A DNA stretch of 64,000 bases from CAIYRG01 sp963747255 (GTDB lineage: Bacteria; Pseudomonadota; Alphaproteobacteria; Micropepsales; Micropepsaceae), in NCBI GenBank assembly GCA_963747255.1, contig CAVVEG010000017.1, forward strand, positions 868,001 through 932,000. The letters are read 5' to 3'. The notes under the pieces are model-generated. The model did not search any database. It had not been told where the DNA came from and saw only the letters and a list, made by a program, of their open reading frames with translations. This document shows positions 36,290-47,583 of the stretch, in pieces. The stretch's first letter is position 1; every line of letters starts with the position of its first letter. A program made the position numbers and the translations under genes.

Positions 36290-36463
36290 GTGCAACAAGT
36301 CGAGGAATACCGCAAACACGCAGAAGAATGCCGGGCCATGGCGAGCAGGATGCGCAACGCGCCGCAGCGTGAACAACTGCTTTATCTTGCCAGGCAGTGG
36401 GACGGACTCGCCGATGAAAGGGAGAAAATGCTGCGATCCCAGCTGGCGCCCGGTGCAGATTAA
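36290..36463 (+). CDS. Small helical protein, paralogue of the 24838 gene
   Basis: A 57-residue protein: QQVEEYRKHAEECRAMASRM then REQLLYLARQWDGLADERE. The Tyr, Ala, Glu-Cys-Arg and Leu/Ala/Trp spacing matches the gene at 24838. The GTG start is preceded by GGGGAG at seven bases, and the protein N terminus then aligns with its paralogue; a TTG at 36275 is the alternative. It follows the double-kinase gene by 89 bases and may share its transcript. Confidence 0.66.
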   Translation: MQQVEEYRKHAEECRAMASRMRNAPQREQLLYLARQWDGLADEREKMLRSQLAPGAD

Positions 36464-36687
36464 CGGCTCAGTGTGGCCCGAAACCGGTTCAGCACGTGAG
36501 CGATCTTTTTGTCGCCGCTGGCCTCAGAATGCAAACTCAGCCACTCCGTAGCCAGGCGAAGCCACGCTTCCTTTTCCCGTATCTCCGAAGAGGCTTCGAA
36601 CATCTGCTGGCAGAATTCAACGTGCCGAAGGCAATCGTCTGCGACAGCCGAATTTTCGGTGTCTTTGCGCAACTTCCTGCCCCACAT
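36460..36687 (-). CDS. Small helical protein of unknown function
   Basis: A 75-residue protein with a pattern distantly like the two small helical proteins: AVADDCLRHVEFCQQMFEAS and EAWLRLATEWLSLHSEAS. It converges with the 36290 gene, overlapping it by four bases. No clear ribosome binding site is seen at the ATG, so the start, and to a degree the gene, is uncertain. Confidence 0.48.
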   Translation of the reverse strand: MWGRKLRKDTENSAVADDCLRHVEFCQQMFEASSEIREKEAWLRLATEWLSLHSEASGDKKIAHVLNRFRATLSR

Positions 36688-36816
36688 GCAAAAACGCAGC
36701 GGCCCCGCTGAAACTTAGTGTCCTTGTATCGCGAAGCTTTGTTCAGACACCCGGTTAGGATCGTTGCGAGTTCCGCAAATTCGATCGTGAAACCACCGCG
36801 GCAATGTGCGCCCGCC

Positions 36817-37383
36817 TCAGGCGGCCTGATAGATCGCCGAATGGCTTTCGCAAACGCGCGCGATATCGGCCGCGGCATCTTCGGTAAATCCGGCCCTGGG
36901 ATAAGCACAGAACAGGGAAAAGGACTGACTGCGGCAAAAATCCGTCCAGAGATGTTCCAGCCGGATGGTCGCGCCGCACAACCCCTTCGCCCACAGAAGT
37001 GCGACCATTTCGCCGAAAGCCCTCACCTTTCGGCCATCGCGGGTCGCCTGTTCCAGAACTTCGCCTATCACGTGCTGGAACAGATCTTCGTCCGGCCATT
37101 CATGGATGAAGAACTTTGCAATCGTCTCTTCGGCGTCAAGCAGCAGCAGCTGGTCGCTTTGTATCAGTCCGGAAATGTCGAACCCCCTGCGAGTGAGATT
37201 CTTGGCCAGAGCCAGACGATGCTGCGGTGTCGCAATAATGATGATGGCTTCGCCGGCAACCAGCCCGCCCGAGACGAATTCGGCCAGATGATCGAGGAAT
37301 TGCCCGTCCTCCTGGTAAAACTCCACGACATGCGAGCAGGGTGAAAGTTCTCCCCAGAACGCCTCAAATCCCGGCTTCGCCAT
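36817..37383 (-). CDS. MEDS-domain sensor protein (DcmR-like)
   Basis: A 188-residue cytoplasmic protein that is nearly all MEDS domain: HVVEFYQEDGQFLDHLAEFV, AGEAIIIIATPQHRLAL, LLLLDAEETIAKFF and VRAFGEMVALLWAKG. MEDS domains relate to the KaiC/RecA fold without the ATP-binding loop and occur in regulators such as DcmR. It is divergent from a KaiC-like gene across 369 bases, which supports a shared pathway. Start at 37383 gives MAKPGFEAFWGEL; a much longer open frame upstream lacks domain support. Confidence 0.86.
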   Translation of the reverse strand: MAKPGFEAFWGELSPCSHVVEFYQEDGQFLDHLAEFVSGGLVAGEAIIIIATPQHRLALAKNLTRRGFDISGLIQSDQLLLLDAEETIAKFFIHEWPDEDLFQHVIGEVLEQATRDGRKVRAFGEMVALLWAKGLCGATIRLEHLWTDFCRSQSFSLFCAYPRAGFTEDAAADIARVCESHSAIYQAA

Positions 37384-37752
37384 TTCATTCTCCAAGCGCC
37401 CGAAACAGGCAGTCCAACACAAATGGCGATGTCGTCCCATGGATTCAACACAATATTTAAAGTTGTCCGGGCGCGTCCTTTGGGAACTTTCCTCGAATCT
37501 GTGCGTACGGTGTCGGAGGAGGGGGAGGAAATGCCGGGCGCTACACAGTCCCAGGAAAGATCTGCTGTAAATCTGCCATTTTCTCCATGGCGGCGGCCAA
37601 TTGGGAGAGTTGATGCGCTCCCATGACTGGTCGAAATCGCCGGTGGCGTAGCGCCGTGGATTGCGGTCCCGCAACCCCACTTCGCGACGAATGCGCATGG
37701 TCGTCCCGCTTCGCTTCAGGAAGGACGGCCTTGTTACGGGAGGGATTGAAAT
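37384..37752. promoter_or_regulatory. Divergent promoter region between the MEDS and KaiC-like genes
   Basis: No gene is convincing here. GGAAC at 37483-37487 is followed after 16 bases by CGTA, one base from the EcfG consensus and pointing toward the KaiC-like gene, but 249 bases before its start. A short AT-rich patch (37453-37464) is the other promoter-like spot. Confidence 0.4.
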
Positions 37753-39285
37753 ATGGAATACGACAGAACCGCCGGTGACGGTCAAGTTCGTGACGCCGAC
37801 CCGCCGCGCATTTCCACCGGCAATTTGGCCCTGGACAGTATTCTCTGCGGCGGCTTTGATCGCAATCGCCTCTATCTGTACGAGGGCAAGCCCGGCGCCG
37901 GAAAGACCACGATTGCGCTGGAATTTCTGCTCGAAGGCGTCAGGCAGGGCGAGCGTGTGCTCTACATCACGCTCTCCGAGACCGAGAGAGAACTTCGCGT
38001 CGTTGCGAGGCGGCATGGATGGTCGCTTGAAGGAATTCAGGTATTCGAACTCGTTCCGCCCGAGACGACTCTGGATCCACAGCGTGAGCTTACGGTTTTC
38101 CACCCTGCCGAAATGGAGCTCTCCGAGACTACCAATCTGATCCTGTCGCGGGTTGAGGCACTAAGCCCGTCACGCGTGGTGATCGACAGCCTGTCCGAAC
38201 TCAGGCTGCTGGCACAGAGCGCTCTGCGCTACCGGCGGCAGGTGCTCGCGTTGAAGCACTTCTTCGCCTCGCGCAATTGCACGGTCGTGCTGCTCGACGA
38301 TCTCACGTCGCATGACAATGACCTCCAGCTGCATTCCATCTCGCATGGGGTTGTGCTGCTTGAACAGTTGGCGATCGAATACGGCGCGGAGCGTCGGCGG
38401 CTGCGTGTAATCAAGATGCGCGGCATTCAATTCCGCGGTGGCTATCATGACTTCGTCATTGCCCGGGGCGGCCTCAACATCTTTCCGCGCCTCGTTGCCG
38501 CCGAACACCACGCCGATTTCGCCAGTGGATTTGCCAGCAGCGGCAACGCGCAAGTTGATCAACTGCTTGGCGGCGGCCTCGAGCGCGGCACCAATGCTCT
38601 CTTCATCGGTGCGGCAGGCGTGGGCAAATCGTCACTGGCGCTGACCTACTCGGCGGCGGCGGCTGAGCGCGGCGAGCATGTTGTGTATTATGCGTTCGAC
38701 GAAGGACGGGGCACGATGGAAGCACGCGCCCGCACACTTGGTATTCCATTGCAGGAACATGTCGATCACGGGCTGCTGCGCTACCAGCAGATCGACCCCG
38801 CCGAGCTGTCTCCCGGCCAGTTTGCCTCAAACATCATGTACAGCGTCGAGCGGGACCACGCCAGATTGGTCGTCATCGATAGCCTGAACGGCTACCTGAA
38901 CGCCATGCCGGACGAACGCTTTCTCATCCTTCAGATGCATGAACTCCTGACCTATCTTGCGCAGCAGGGGGTGTTGACCATTCTTGTGCTGGCCCAGCAC
39001 GGCTTGATCGGCCCAATGGAAACCCCCATTGATATGAGTTATCTCAGCGATGCGGTTTTGATGCTGCGCTATTTCGAGTACAGCGGGACGGTTCGCCGCG
39101 CGCTTTCCGTGGTGAAGAAGCGCAGCGGAAATCACGAACATAACATCCGGGAGTATCGCCTCGGTCCCCAGGGCGTTCATCTTGGCCCGCCATTGACCGA
39201 GTTCAGCGGGATTTTTTCCGGTACACCCCGATACACCGGCGATAAGGGGCCGCTGCTGGCGGAATATCAGGATGCCGGAGCATAA
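37753..39285 (+). CDS. KaiC-like protein with two RecA/KaiC ATPase domains
   Basis: A 510-residue protein with tandem KaiC domains. The first P-loop is GKPGAGKTT (residues 46-54) with YITLSETERELR after it; the second is GAAGVGKSS from residue 286 with YYAFDEGRGTME. Each domain has the hhhhD segment (SRVVIDSLSEL and ARLVVIDSLNGYL). KaiC is the cyanobacterial clock ATPase; proteobacterial homologues without KaiA/KaiB have been linked to stress and light responses. Its last 14 bases overlap the next kinase gene, so the two are an operon. Clock function is not implied. Confidence 0.92.
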   Translation: MEYDRTAGDGQVRDADPPRISTGNLALDSILCGGFDRNRLYLYEGKPGAGKTTIALEFLLEGVRQGERVLYITLSETERELRVVARRHGWSLEGIQVFELVPPETTLDPQRELTVFHPAEMELSETTNLILSRVEALSPSRVVIDSLSELRLLAQSALRYRRQVLALKHFFASRNCTVVLLDDLTSHDNDLQLHSISHGVVLLEQLAIEYGAERRRLRVIKMRGIQFRGGYHDFVIARGGLNIFPRLVAAEHHADFASGFASSGNAQVDQLLGGGLERGTNALFIGAAGVGKSSLALTYSAAAAERGEHVVYYAFDEGRGTMEARARTLGIPLQEHVDHGLLRYQQIDPAELSPGQFASNIMYSVERDHARLVVIDSLNGYLNAMPDERFLILQMHELLTYLAQQGVLTILVLAQHGLIGPMETPIDMSYLSDAVLMLRYFEYSGTVRRALSVVKKRSGNHEHNIREYRLGPQGVHLGPPLTEFSGIFSGTPRYTGDKGPLLAEYQDAGA

Positions 39286-40621
39286 CGGCGAAGGTCTCGC
39301 CATCCTTGTCTTTGCCCCGATCGGGCGGGATGCCGCAGCGATCACGCAACTCCTCGCCTCTAACGGGTTTGCCGCACAGATGGTGACCAGCCTGCCGGGA
39401 CTGGTGACCGCGTTGCAAAAAGGCGCGGGTGCTGCGCTGATCGCGGACGAGGGACTGTTTGGGTCCGACGCTTCCGTCCTGTTTGACTGGATCGCGAACC
39501 AGCCGCCCTGGTCGGACCTGCCAGTGATCCTTCTGACCAGTCATCATGTGCAGCCTTCGGTTACAAACTGGCGCGAGAATCTGGTTGCGGAGCTGCGAAA
39601 CGTTTCGCTCCTGGAACGGCCGGTGCAGCCAATCACTTTGACCAGCGCCGCCAAAGCGGCATTGCGCGCACGCGCCCGTCAATATGAAATGCGGGCCCTG
39701 CTCCAGGCGCGTGAGCGCTCGGCGCAGGCACTCGAAGTTCTGGTCGGTGAGCGCACGCACGAGCTTGAGGAAGCGAACGCTGAACTGCGAATTCAAATGG
39801 CAGAACGCGTGCGGGCTGAAGGAAATCTGCGCCAGGCACAAAAGATCGAAGCCCTCGGCCAGCTCACGGGTGGTGTTGCTCACGATTTCAATAACCTTCT
39901 GATGGTAATCGCAGCAGGACTGGACATGCTGGAAAGGCGCAGCAATTCCGATGACCGCCGCCGGATTACCGAAGCAATGCGTCAGGCGACGCAGCGCGGG
40001 GCCAAGCTCACGCGCCAGCTCCTCACTTTCTCACGAACCGAGCAGCTGAAACCGGAGGTTATCGATCTCGCCGATCAGATCGGCAGCATGCGCGAGCTCC
40101 TGGACCGGAGCCTTGGCGGCGAGGTCAATGTACAACTCGAGTTATCCGAAGAACTGTGGCCGGTCGAAGTCGATCCCGGCGAGCTGGAACTGGCGGTGCT
40201 CAACCTTGCCGTCAATGCCCGCGATGCCATGCCCAAGGGCGGCATTGTCACCATTCGCGCTGAAAATGTTTCGAATTACCGCGAGGGAGCCGATTGCATC
40301 TGTCTCTCGATTATCGACACCGGAACAGGGATGACGCCGGAAGTTCGCAAACATCTTTTCGAGCCGTTCTTCACAACCAAGGAAGTCGGACGGGGTTCCG
40401 GCCTCGGCCTCGCCCAGGTGCATGGCTTCGCGCGGCAGTCGGGCGGCCATGTGAGCATCGATTCTGAGCTCGGAACCGGCACGACGGTCAGGATCTACCT
40501 CCCGCGCTCCGCAAAATCGCCACGACGGGATGAAGGTAGCGGCGAGCAGGCAGACACGGCAAACCGGGCGCCGCAGGAACTCGTCGGCGGCATCGATCCT
40601 TCTCGTCGAAGACGACGATGA
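39272..40621 (+). CDS. Histidine kinase with N-terminal receiver-like domain, partner of the KaiC-like protein
   Basis: A 449-residue soluble kinase. Residues 8-130 resemble a receiver domain without a clear acceptor Asp. A coiled-coil linker follows (about 135-190), then GGVAHDFNNLL with His204, NLAVNARDAMPKGG, DTGTGMTPEV and GRGSGLGLAQVHGF. It overlaps the KaiC-like gene by 14 bases. The C terminus ends in RRRRR where homologues run into a receiver domain; deleting one base near 40603 would fuse it with the following receiver ORF into a 571-residue hybrid kinase. Confidence 0.88.
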   Translation: MPEHNGEGLAILVFAPIGRDAAAITQLLASNGFAAQMVTSLPGLVTALQKGAGAALIADEGLFGSDASVLFDWIANQPPWSDLPVILLTSHHVQPSVTNWRENLVAELRNVSLLERPVQPITLTSAAKAALRARARQYEMRALLQARERSAQALEVLVGERTHELEEANAELRIQMAERVRAEGNLRQAQKIEALGQLTGGVAHDFNNLLMVIAAGLDMLERRSNSDDRRRITEAMRQATQRGAKLTRQLLTFSRTEQLKPEVIDLADQIGSMRELLDRSLGGEVNVQLELSEELWPVEVDPGELELAVLNLAVNARDAMPKGGIVTIRAENVSNYREGADCICLSIIDTGTGMTPEVRKHLFEPFFTTKEVGRGSGLGLAQVHGFARQSGGHVSIDSELGTGTTVRIYLPRSAKSPRRDEGSGEQADTANRAPQELVGGIDPSRRRRR

Positions 40622-40988
40622 TGTCGGTGCATTGGTGACCGAAATGCTTGAGCAGCTCGGTTTCGAAGTCACCCGGGCTGCGAGTGCTTCTGCAGCACTC
40701 GGCGCCCTCGCAAACGGCCGGAAAGTTGATCTCGTGTTCTCCGATATCATGATGCCAGGCGGCATGAATGGAGTGGAGCTTGCCCGCGAAATCCGGTCCC
40801 GGCGGGCTGATATCCCCGTTCTATTGACCAGCGGCTATGCCGAAGCTGCAAGACGCCTTGCCGACGAAGCGGGACTTCGTATCCTTCCCAAACCCTACGG
40901 ACTCAGCGAACTCGCCGCGGCACTGAGCGCCGCGATGACACGAGAGCTGGGAAAAACCAGTGATTCCGCGCATCCCGCCCGAAATTGA
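40530..40988 (+). CDS. Response-regulator receiver domain, possibly the broken-off C terminus of the preceding kinase
   Basis: A 152-residue receiver domain: ASILLVEDDDDVGALVTEML, acceptor Asp72 in LVFSDIMMPGGMNG, VLLTSGYAEAAR and LPKPYGLSEL. It overlaps the kinase frame by 92 bases, has no good ribosome binding site, and the conserved part starts exactly where the kinase frame becomes nonsense. In relatives these are one protein. Either a frameshift separates them here, by mutation or sequence error, or it is a separately translated, coupled receiver. Confidence 0.8.
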   Translation: MKVAASRQTRQTGRRRNSSAASILLVEDDDDVGALVTEMLEQLGFEVTRAASASAALGALANGRKVDLVFSDIMMPGGMNGVELAREIRSRRADIPVLLTSGYAEAARRLADEAGLRILPKPYGLSELAAALSAAMTRELGKTSDSAHPARN

Positions 40989-41025
40989 CCACCTGGTCCT
41001 GTGCAAGTAGAGTTATTGTCCGAAT

Positions 41026-42084
41026 ATGGTTGCTCGCTCCATTCCCTGTGTCCTGATGCGCGGCGGCACATCTCGCGGGCCCTATCTGCTTGCTTCCGAC
41101 CTTCCGTCCGACCCAGCGGAACGGGATGAGGTTTTGCTCCGGATCATGGGTTCGGGCCATGAGCTGCAGGTCGACGGAATCGGCGGTGGCCATCCCCTCA
41201 CCAGCAAGGTTGCGATTATCAGCCGGTCGAATATTCCGGGTGTCGATGTCGATTATCTCTTCGCGCAGGTAATTGTGCGCGAGCGCAAAGTCGACACTTC
41301 GCCCAATTGCGGCAACATGCTCGCCGGCGTTGGACCCTTCGCCCTCGAAGCGGGTTTGGTGAGACTTTCCGGCGATGTGTCCACGGTCACCATCAATAAT
41401 GTGAACACCGCGAAACTGATTGAAGCCCGCATTCAAACGCCTGGCGGGCACGTTCGCTACGACGGTGATACCGCAATCGACGGCGTTCCCGGCACCGCTG
41501 CCCCAATCCACCTGGGCTTCCTGAATGCAGAAGGAGCCAAGACCGGGAAGCTCCTCCCCACCGGAAATCCCGTCGATCTCATTTCGGGAATTGCCACGTC
41601 ACTGATCGATGCGGCAATGCCGATCATGGTCGTGAACGCCGCCGATCTCGGGATGACCGGCTACGAAATGCCTGCTCAATTCGCAGCCGGTTCCGAATTC
41701 CTGCGCATCCTGGAGAAACTCAGGCTCGAAGCCGGAAGCCGCATGGGTCTGGGCGATGTCAGCGGACTGGTGATTCCCAAACCGGTTTTGATTGCACCGT
41801 CACGTGCGGGTGGAAATTTCGCCGGCCGTTACTTCATGCCCCATGCGTGCCACAACGCGTTCGCCGCCACCGGTGCGGTCGCCGTTGGGACTGCGGCAGT
41901 CACTCCCGGAACTCTGGTCGCCGAACTCGCGCGCGTTTCAGGTCTGCCCTCCGATATCGTAATCGAGCACCCATCCGGCACAATGCCGATTCGCATTGAG
42001 CGCCGGGAATCCGACGGTGCCGTCGTGGCGTATATCGTACGGACCGCACGACGCCTTTTCGAAGGGCGTGTGTTCATCGATTGA
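41026..42084 (+). CDS. PrpF/4-oxalomesaconate tautomerase family protein
   Basis: A 352-residue isomerase of the PrpF fold (diaminopimelate-epimerase-like). RSIPCVLMRGGTSRGPYLLA carries the conserved N-terminal Cys region, followed by GIGGGHPLTSKVAI, the DTSPNCGNMLAGVGPFALE motif with the second active Cys, and EHPSGTMPIRIE near the end. Relatives convert 4-oxalomesaconate in gallate breakdown or aconitate isomers in the methylcitrate cycle. No gallate or propionate genes are nearby, so the substrate is open. Confidence 0.88.
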   Translation: MVARSIPCVLMRGGTSRGPYLLASDLPSDPAERDEVLLRIMGSGHELQVDGIGGGHPLTSKVAIISRSNIPGVDVDYLFAQVIVRERKVDTSPNCGNMLAGVGPFALEAGLVRLSGDVSTVTINNVNTAKLIEARIQTPGGHVRYDGDTAIDGVPGTAAPIHLGFLNAEGAKTGKLLPTGNPVDLISGIATSLIDAAMPIMVVNAADLGMTGYEMPAQFAAGSEFLRILEKLRLEAGSRMGLGDVSGLVIPKPVLIAPSRAGGNFAGRYFMPHACHNAFAATGAVAVGTAAVTPGTLVAELARVSGLPSDIVIEHPSGTMPIRIERRESDGAVVAYIVRTARRLFEGRVFID

Positions 42085-42102
42085 ACGGCGCGCAAATTCT
42101 CT

Positions 42103-42315
42103 CTAATGCCGCGCTTTCGACTTGCCTTTTTCTTCTGCCTTTTTCAGTTCGTCGCCTTCCGGAGTCTCCAGCGCTTTCTGGGCGTCCCTTGCCATTCCGC
42201 CGATCTGCCCGGCTTTCTCCTTCACGAACTTATCGATATCGCGCTTGTATGTCCGCGCCGAACGATAGTCACCTTCGCCCTGGACACCGCTGTCCCCGGT
42301 CTTCCGTTCCGCCAT
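42103..42315 (-). CDS. Small hydrophilic stress-type protein
   Basis: A 70-residue very charged protein, MAERKTGDSGVQGEGDYRSA continuing RDIDKFVKEKAGQIGG. It has no hydrophobic core and ends KKAEEKGKSKARH, as is common for small proteins of the general stress response. The start at 42315 has GAGG a few bases upstream; 42324 is the alternative. An EcfG-like promoter lies 36 bases upstream. No function is known. Confidence 0.68.
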   Translation of the reverse strand: MAERKTGDSGVQGEGDYRSARTYKRDIDKFVKEKAGQIGGMARDAQKALETPEGDELKKAEEKGKSKARH

Positions 42316-42350
42316 GGTCCTCATCCATTCTGCTGTGTTGGACCTGGAAC

Positions 42351-42377
42351 AAACGCCGTTTTCGCTCGGAAAGTTGC
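42351..42377 (-). promoter_or_regulatory. EcfG-like promoter for the small stress protein
   Basis: Read on the minus strand: GCAAC, 17 bases, CGTTT. It differs from the EcfG consensus (GGAAC) at one base and ends 35 bases before the start codon. Supported by its position in front of a stress-like gene and beside a perfect match on the other strand. Confidence 0.45.
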
Positions 42378-42475
42378 CCATCCCGTCTGATGGCTAAGGC
42401 GTAACCTCTTCGCAGATTTATGTGATTTGGCCGCAGCTGCGCTTAAGCCAGAGCGAAAAATGAAATGACGTCACC

Positions 42476-42502
42476 GGAACGGGGCCGGGCTCGGCGCCGT
42501 TT
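42476..42502 (+). promoter_or_regulatory. EcfG-type (general stress) promoter of the KGG protein
   Basis: GGAAC at 42476-42480, 17 bases, then CGTTT at 42498-42502: an exact consensus match 77 bases upstream of the KGG start. KGG-type proteins are known stress-regulon members in alphaproteobacteria, which supports the reading. Confidence 0.78.
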
Positions 42503-42579
42503 ATGCTTTGAGACCGGGCCGGCAGTCGGCATTGCCCCTCTGTCAGCCGAGGCTGAAACACCCGGAAAGGAAAACGTCA

Positions 42580-43068
42580 ATGCCTGAACAGAAGGGCACC
42601 TCCAATCGAGGTTTTGCTTCCATGGACCGTGAGAAGCAACGTGCTATCGCCAGCAAGGGCGGACAAAGTGTGCCACCGGAAAAGCGAAGTTTTTCGCAGG
42701 ATCCGGAGCTGGCTGCCAAGGCCGGCCGCAAGGGCGGAGAGAGTGTGCCTCCCGAAGGCAGAAGTTTCTCGCAGAATCGCGAGCTCGCGGCCCAGGCAGG
42801 ACGCAAGGGCGGCCAGGCGCGTGGCGCAGCGAGTCGAAAAGCCGCCGCGGCAAAGAACTCGACCCCATCGCAACCATCCGAACAGCAGTCCCGGGAAATG
42901 TCCAACGAAGGCGCCTCGCGCACGGGGAACGAGTACCCCCAGATGGATGAAGTGGAAGAACGGCACGACGCGAGCCCGATCGAACAGGACATCCAGGAGG
43001 ACGAATTCGGGCGAAATCCCGAAAGCGGCCAGATCCCGGGCGGAAACAAGGAACATCCTCACCGCTGA
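42580..43068 (+). CDS. KGG-repeat stress-induced protein
   Basis: A 162-residue hydrophilic protein with three copies of the stress-induced KGG motif: RAIASKGGQSVPPEKRSFSQ, then AAKAGRKGGESVPPEGRSFS, then AAQAGRKGGQARG. The C terminus is acidic and ends SGQIPGGNKEHPHR. Similar proteins protect against desiccation, acid or salt, by an unknown mechanism. GGAAAGG lies ten bases before the ATG, and the EcfG-type promoter and a downstream terminator make it a one-gene transcript. Confidence 0.9.
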   Translation: MPEQKGTSNRGFASMDREKQRAIASKGGQSVPPEKRSFSQDPELAAKAGRKGGESVPPEGRSFSQNRELAAQAGRKGGQARGAASRKAAAAKNSTPSQPSEQQSREMSNEGASRTGNEYPQMDEVEERHDASPIEQDIQEDEFGRNPESGQIPGGNKEHPHR

Positions 43069-43091
43069 TTTAAACGTTCAGCGGCTTCCGC

Positions 43092-43120
43092 GGCGGCATG
43101 CTCGTCATGCCGCCTTTTTT
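43092..43120 (+). terminator. Rho-independent terminator of the KGG gene
   Basis: A 9-base stem (GGCGGCATG and CATGCCGCC) with a 5-base loop and six T. The T-run touches the last bases of ilvD, which converges from the other side. Confidence 0.88.
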
Positions 43121-44838
43121 ATATATCCGCGTAGCAGCGCTTCTCTGCTTTTGCGCCCGGATGGGTGACAGCGCCATGACGAGCCGGTCCGACATTTTGC
43201 GCGTACCGCCACAGCGCGCCCGAACCAATCGGGATTTCGCGAGCGCGCCAGCTTTCGCGACGGCTCTTGAGCTCTGCGGCGCTCAATTCAATATCGATGC
43301 TGCCCTTTTCCGCATCGATGGCGATGATGTCGCCTTCACGAAGCAACGCAATCGGCCCTCCGTCGGCTGCCTCGGGTCCTACATGTCCGACACACAACCC
43401 GCGCGTAGCGCCCGAGAATCGGCCGTCGGTAACCAATGCGATTTGGTCCGACAGGCCCTGCCCGTAGAGTGCAGCCGTGGTCGAAAGCATTTCGCGCATG
43501 CCCGGGCCGCCTTTGGGTCCTTCGTACCGGATAACAATCACATCGCCCGGCTTGTAGTCCCGCGCCTGAACCGCCGCGAACGCGTCCTCCTCGCAATCGA
43601 AAACCCGCGCCGGGCCGCGATGGCGCAGGTGCTTCAGCCCTGCGACCTTTACGATAGCGCCCTCCGGCGCGAGACTTCCGGAAAGCCCCACAACGCCGCC
43701 TGTCGGCGCCAACGGATTCGATACCGGCCGCATGACGGGCTGCCCGGTGTTGAACGCGACCCCGCGCAGATTTTCGGCAATAGTTTTTCCGGTCACCGTC
43801 AGGCAATCGCCATGCAGATAGCCGCCGTCAAGCAGCGTGCGCATTAACATTGGCATCCCGCCGGCTTCCCATACGTCCTTTGCAACGTAGCGCCCGCCCG
43901 GTTTGAGATCGGCGAGATAAGGCGTGCGCCTGAAAATCGACGCCACATCGAAGAGGTCGAAATCGATTCCGGCTTCATGCGCCATGGCGGGAAGATGCAG
44001 CGCCGCATTGGTCGAACCGCCGGTCGCCGCCACGATCGTCGCGGCGTTCTCAAACGCCTTTCGCGTGCAGATGTCGCGCGGGCGGATATTGCGCGCCAGA
44101 AGCTGCATCACCGTTTCGCCGGACTTCAGCGCGAAATCGTCGCGCGAGATCACTTCCGCAGGCGGTCCGGACGAATAGGGCAAGCGCAAGGCCGATCGCC
44201 TCGGAAACGCAGGCCATCGTATTGGCGGTGAATTGGCCGCCGCATGCGCCGGCCCCCGGACAGGCGACGCATTCCAGTTCATGCAGTTCGGCATCCGAAA
44301 TCGCGCCGCCGGAATATTGTCCGACGGCTTCGAACACATCAAGCACGGTCACATCCCTGCCATGGAATTTTCCCGGCATGATCGAGCCGCCATAGAGGTA
44401 TACCGACGGAACATTCAGGCGCAGCATCGCCATCATCATGCCCGGTTCGCTCTTGTCGCAGCCGGCGACTCCGACCAGTGCGTCATAGCAATGGCCGCGC
44501 ATCGTCAGTTCGATCGAATCGGCAATGACTTCGCGGCTGACCAGCGAGGACTTCATCCCCTCATGGCCCATCGCGATCCCGTCGGTAACCGTGATCGTGC
44601 AGAATTCCCGCGGCGTTCCGCCAGCGTCCTTCACGCCGCGCTTGGCCGACTGCGCCTGCCGCATCAGCGCGATATTGCACGGCGCGGCCTCGTTCCAGCA
44701 GGAGGCAACGCCTACGATCGGGCGATGGATCTCCTCCTCGGATAACCCCATTGCATAATAGAACGCCCGATGGGGTGCGCGTTCCGGCCCCTCCGTCGTA
44801 TGGCGCGAAGGCAGCCGCGATTTATCGAATTTCTGCAT
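43119..44838 (-). CDS. ilvD: Dihydroxy-acid dehydratase, frameshifted as sequenced
   Basis: IlvD makes 2-keto acids for valine, leucine and isoleucine with an iron-sulphur cluster. The 5' part (from 44838, MQKFDKSRLPSRHTTEG) has VGVASCWNEAAPC, GCDKSEPGMM and CPGAGACGGQFTANTM. After SEAIGLAL the frame breaks near 44181 and resumes with PYSSGPPAEVISRDDFAL to the normal end, GLCVGHVGPEAADGGP included. Removing one base gives 572 residues, the family length. The frameshift belongs to a cluster of insertions reaching into valS, so error is more likely than decay. Confidence 0.9.
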
Positions 44839-44903
44839 GGCATGCAGTCCTGCTGGAGTCAGGTCGCACCCGATAACCCAGATCGCCCGCGGCAGCAAAC
44901 GCC

Positions 44904-47573
<2,670 letters not shown>

Positions 47574-47583
47574 GGAATTCGCC

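Noticed and set aside
37384..38103. N-terminal extension of the MEDS protein to 428 residues
   Set aside because: The extra 240 residues are antisense to the KaiC-like gene and contain no domain; MAKPGFEAFWGEL is the natural start.
42577..43062. A 161-residue open frame opposite the KGG protein
   Set aside because: The KGG repeats, ribosome binding site, EcfG-type promoter and terminator all support the plus strand.
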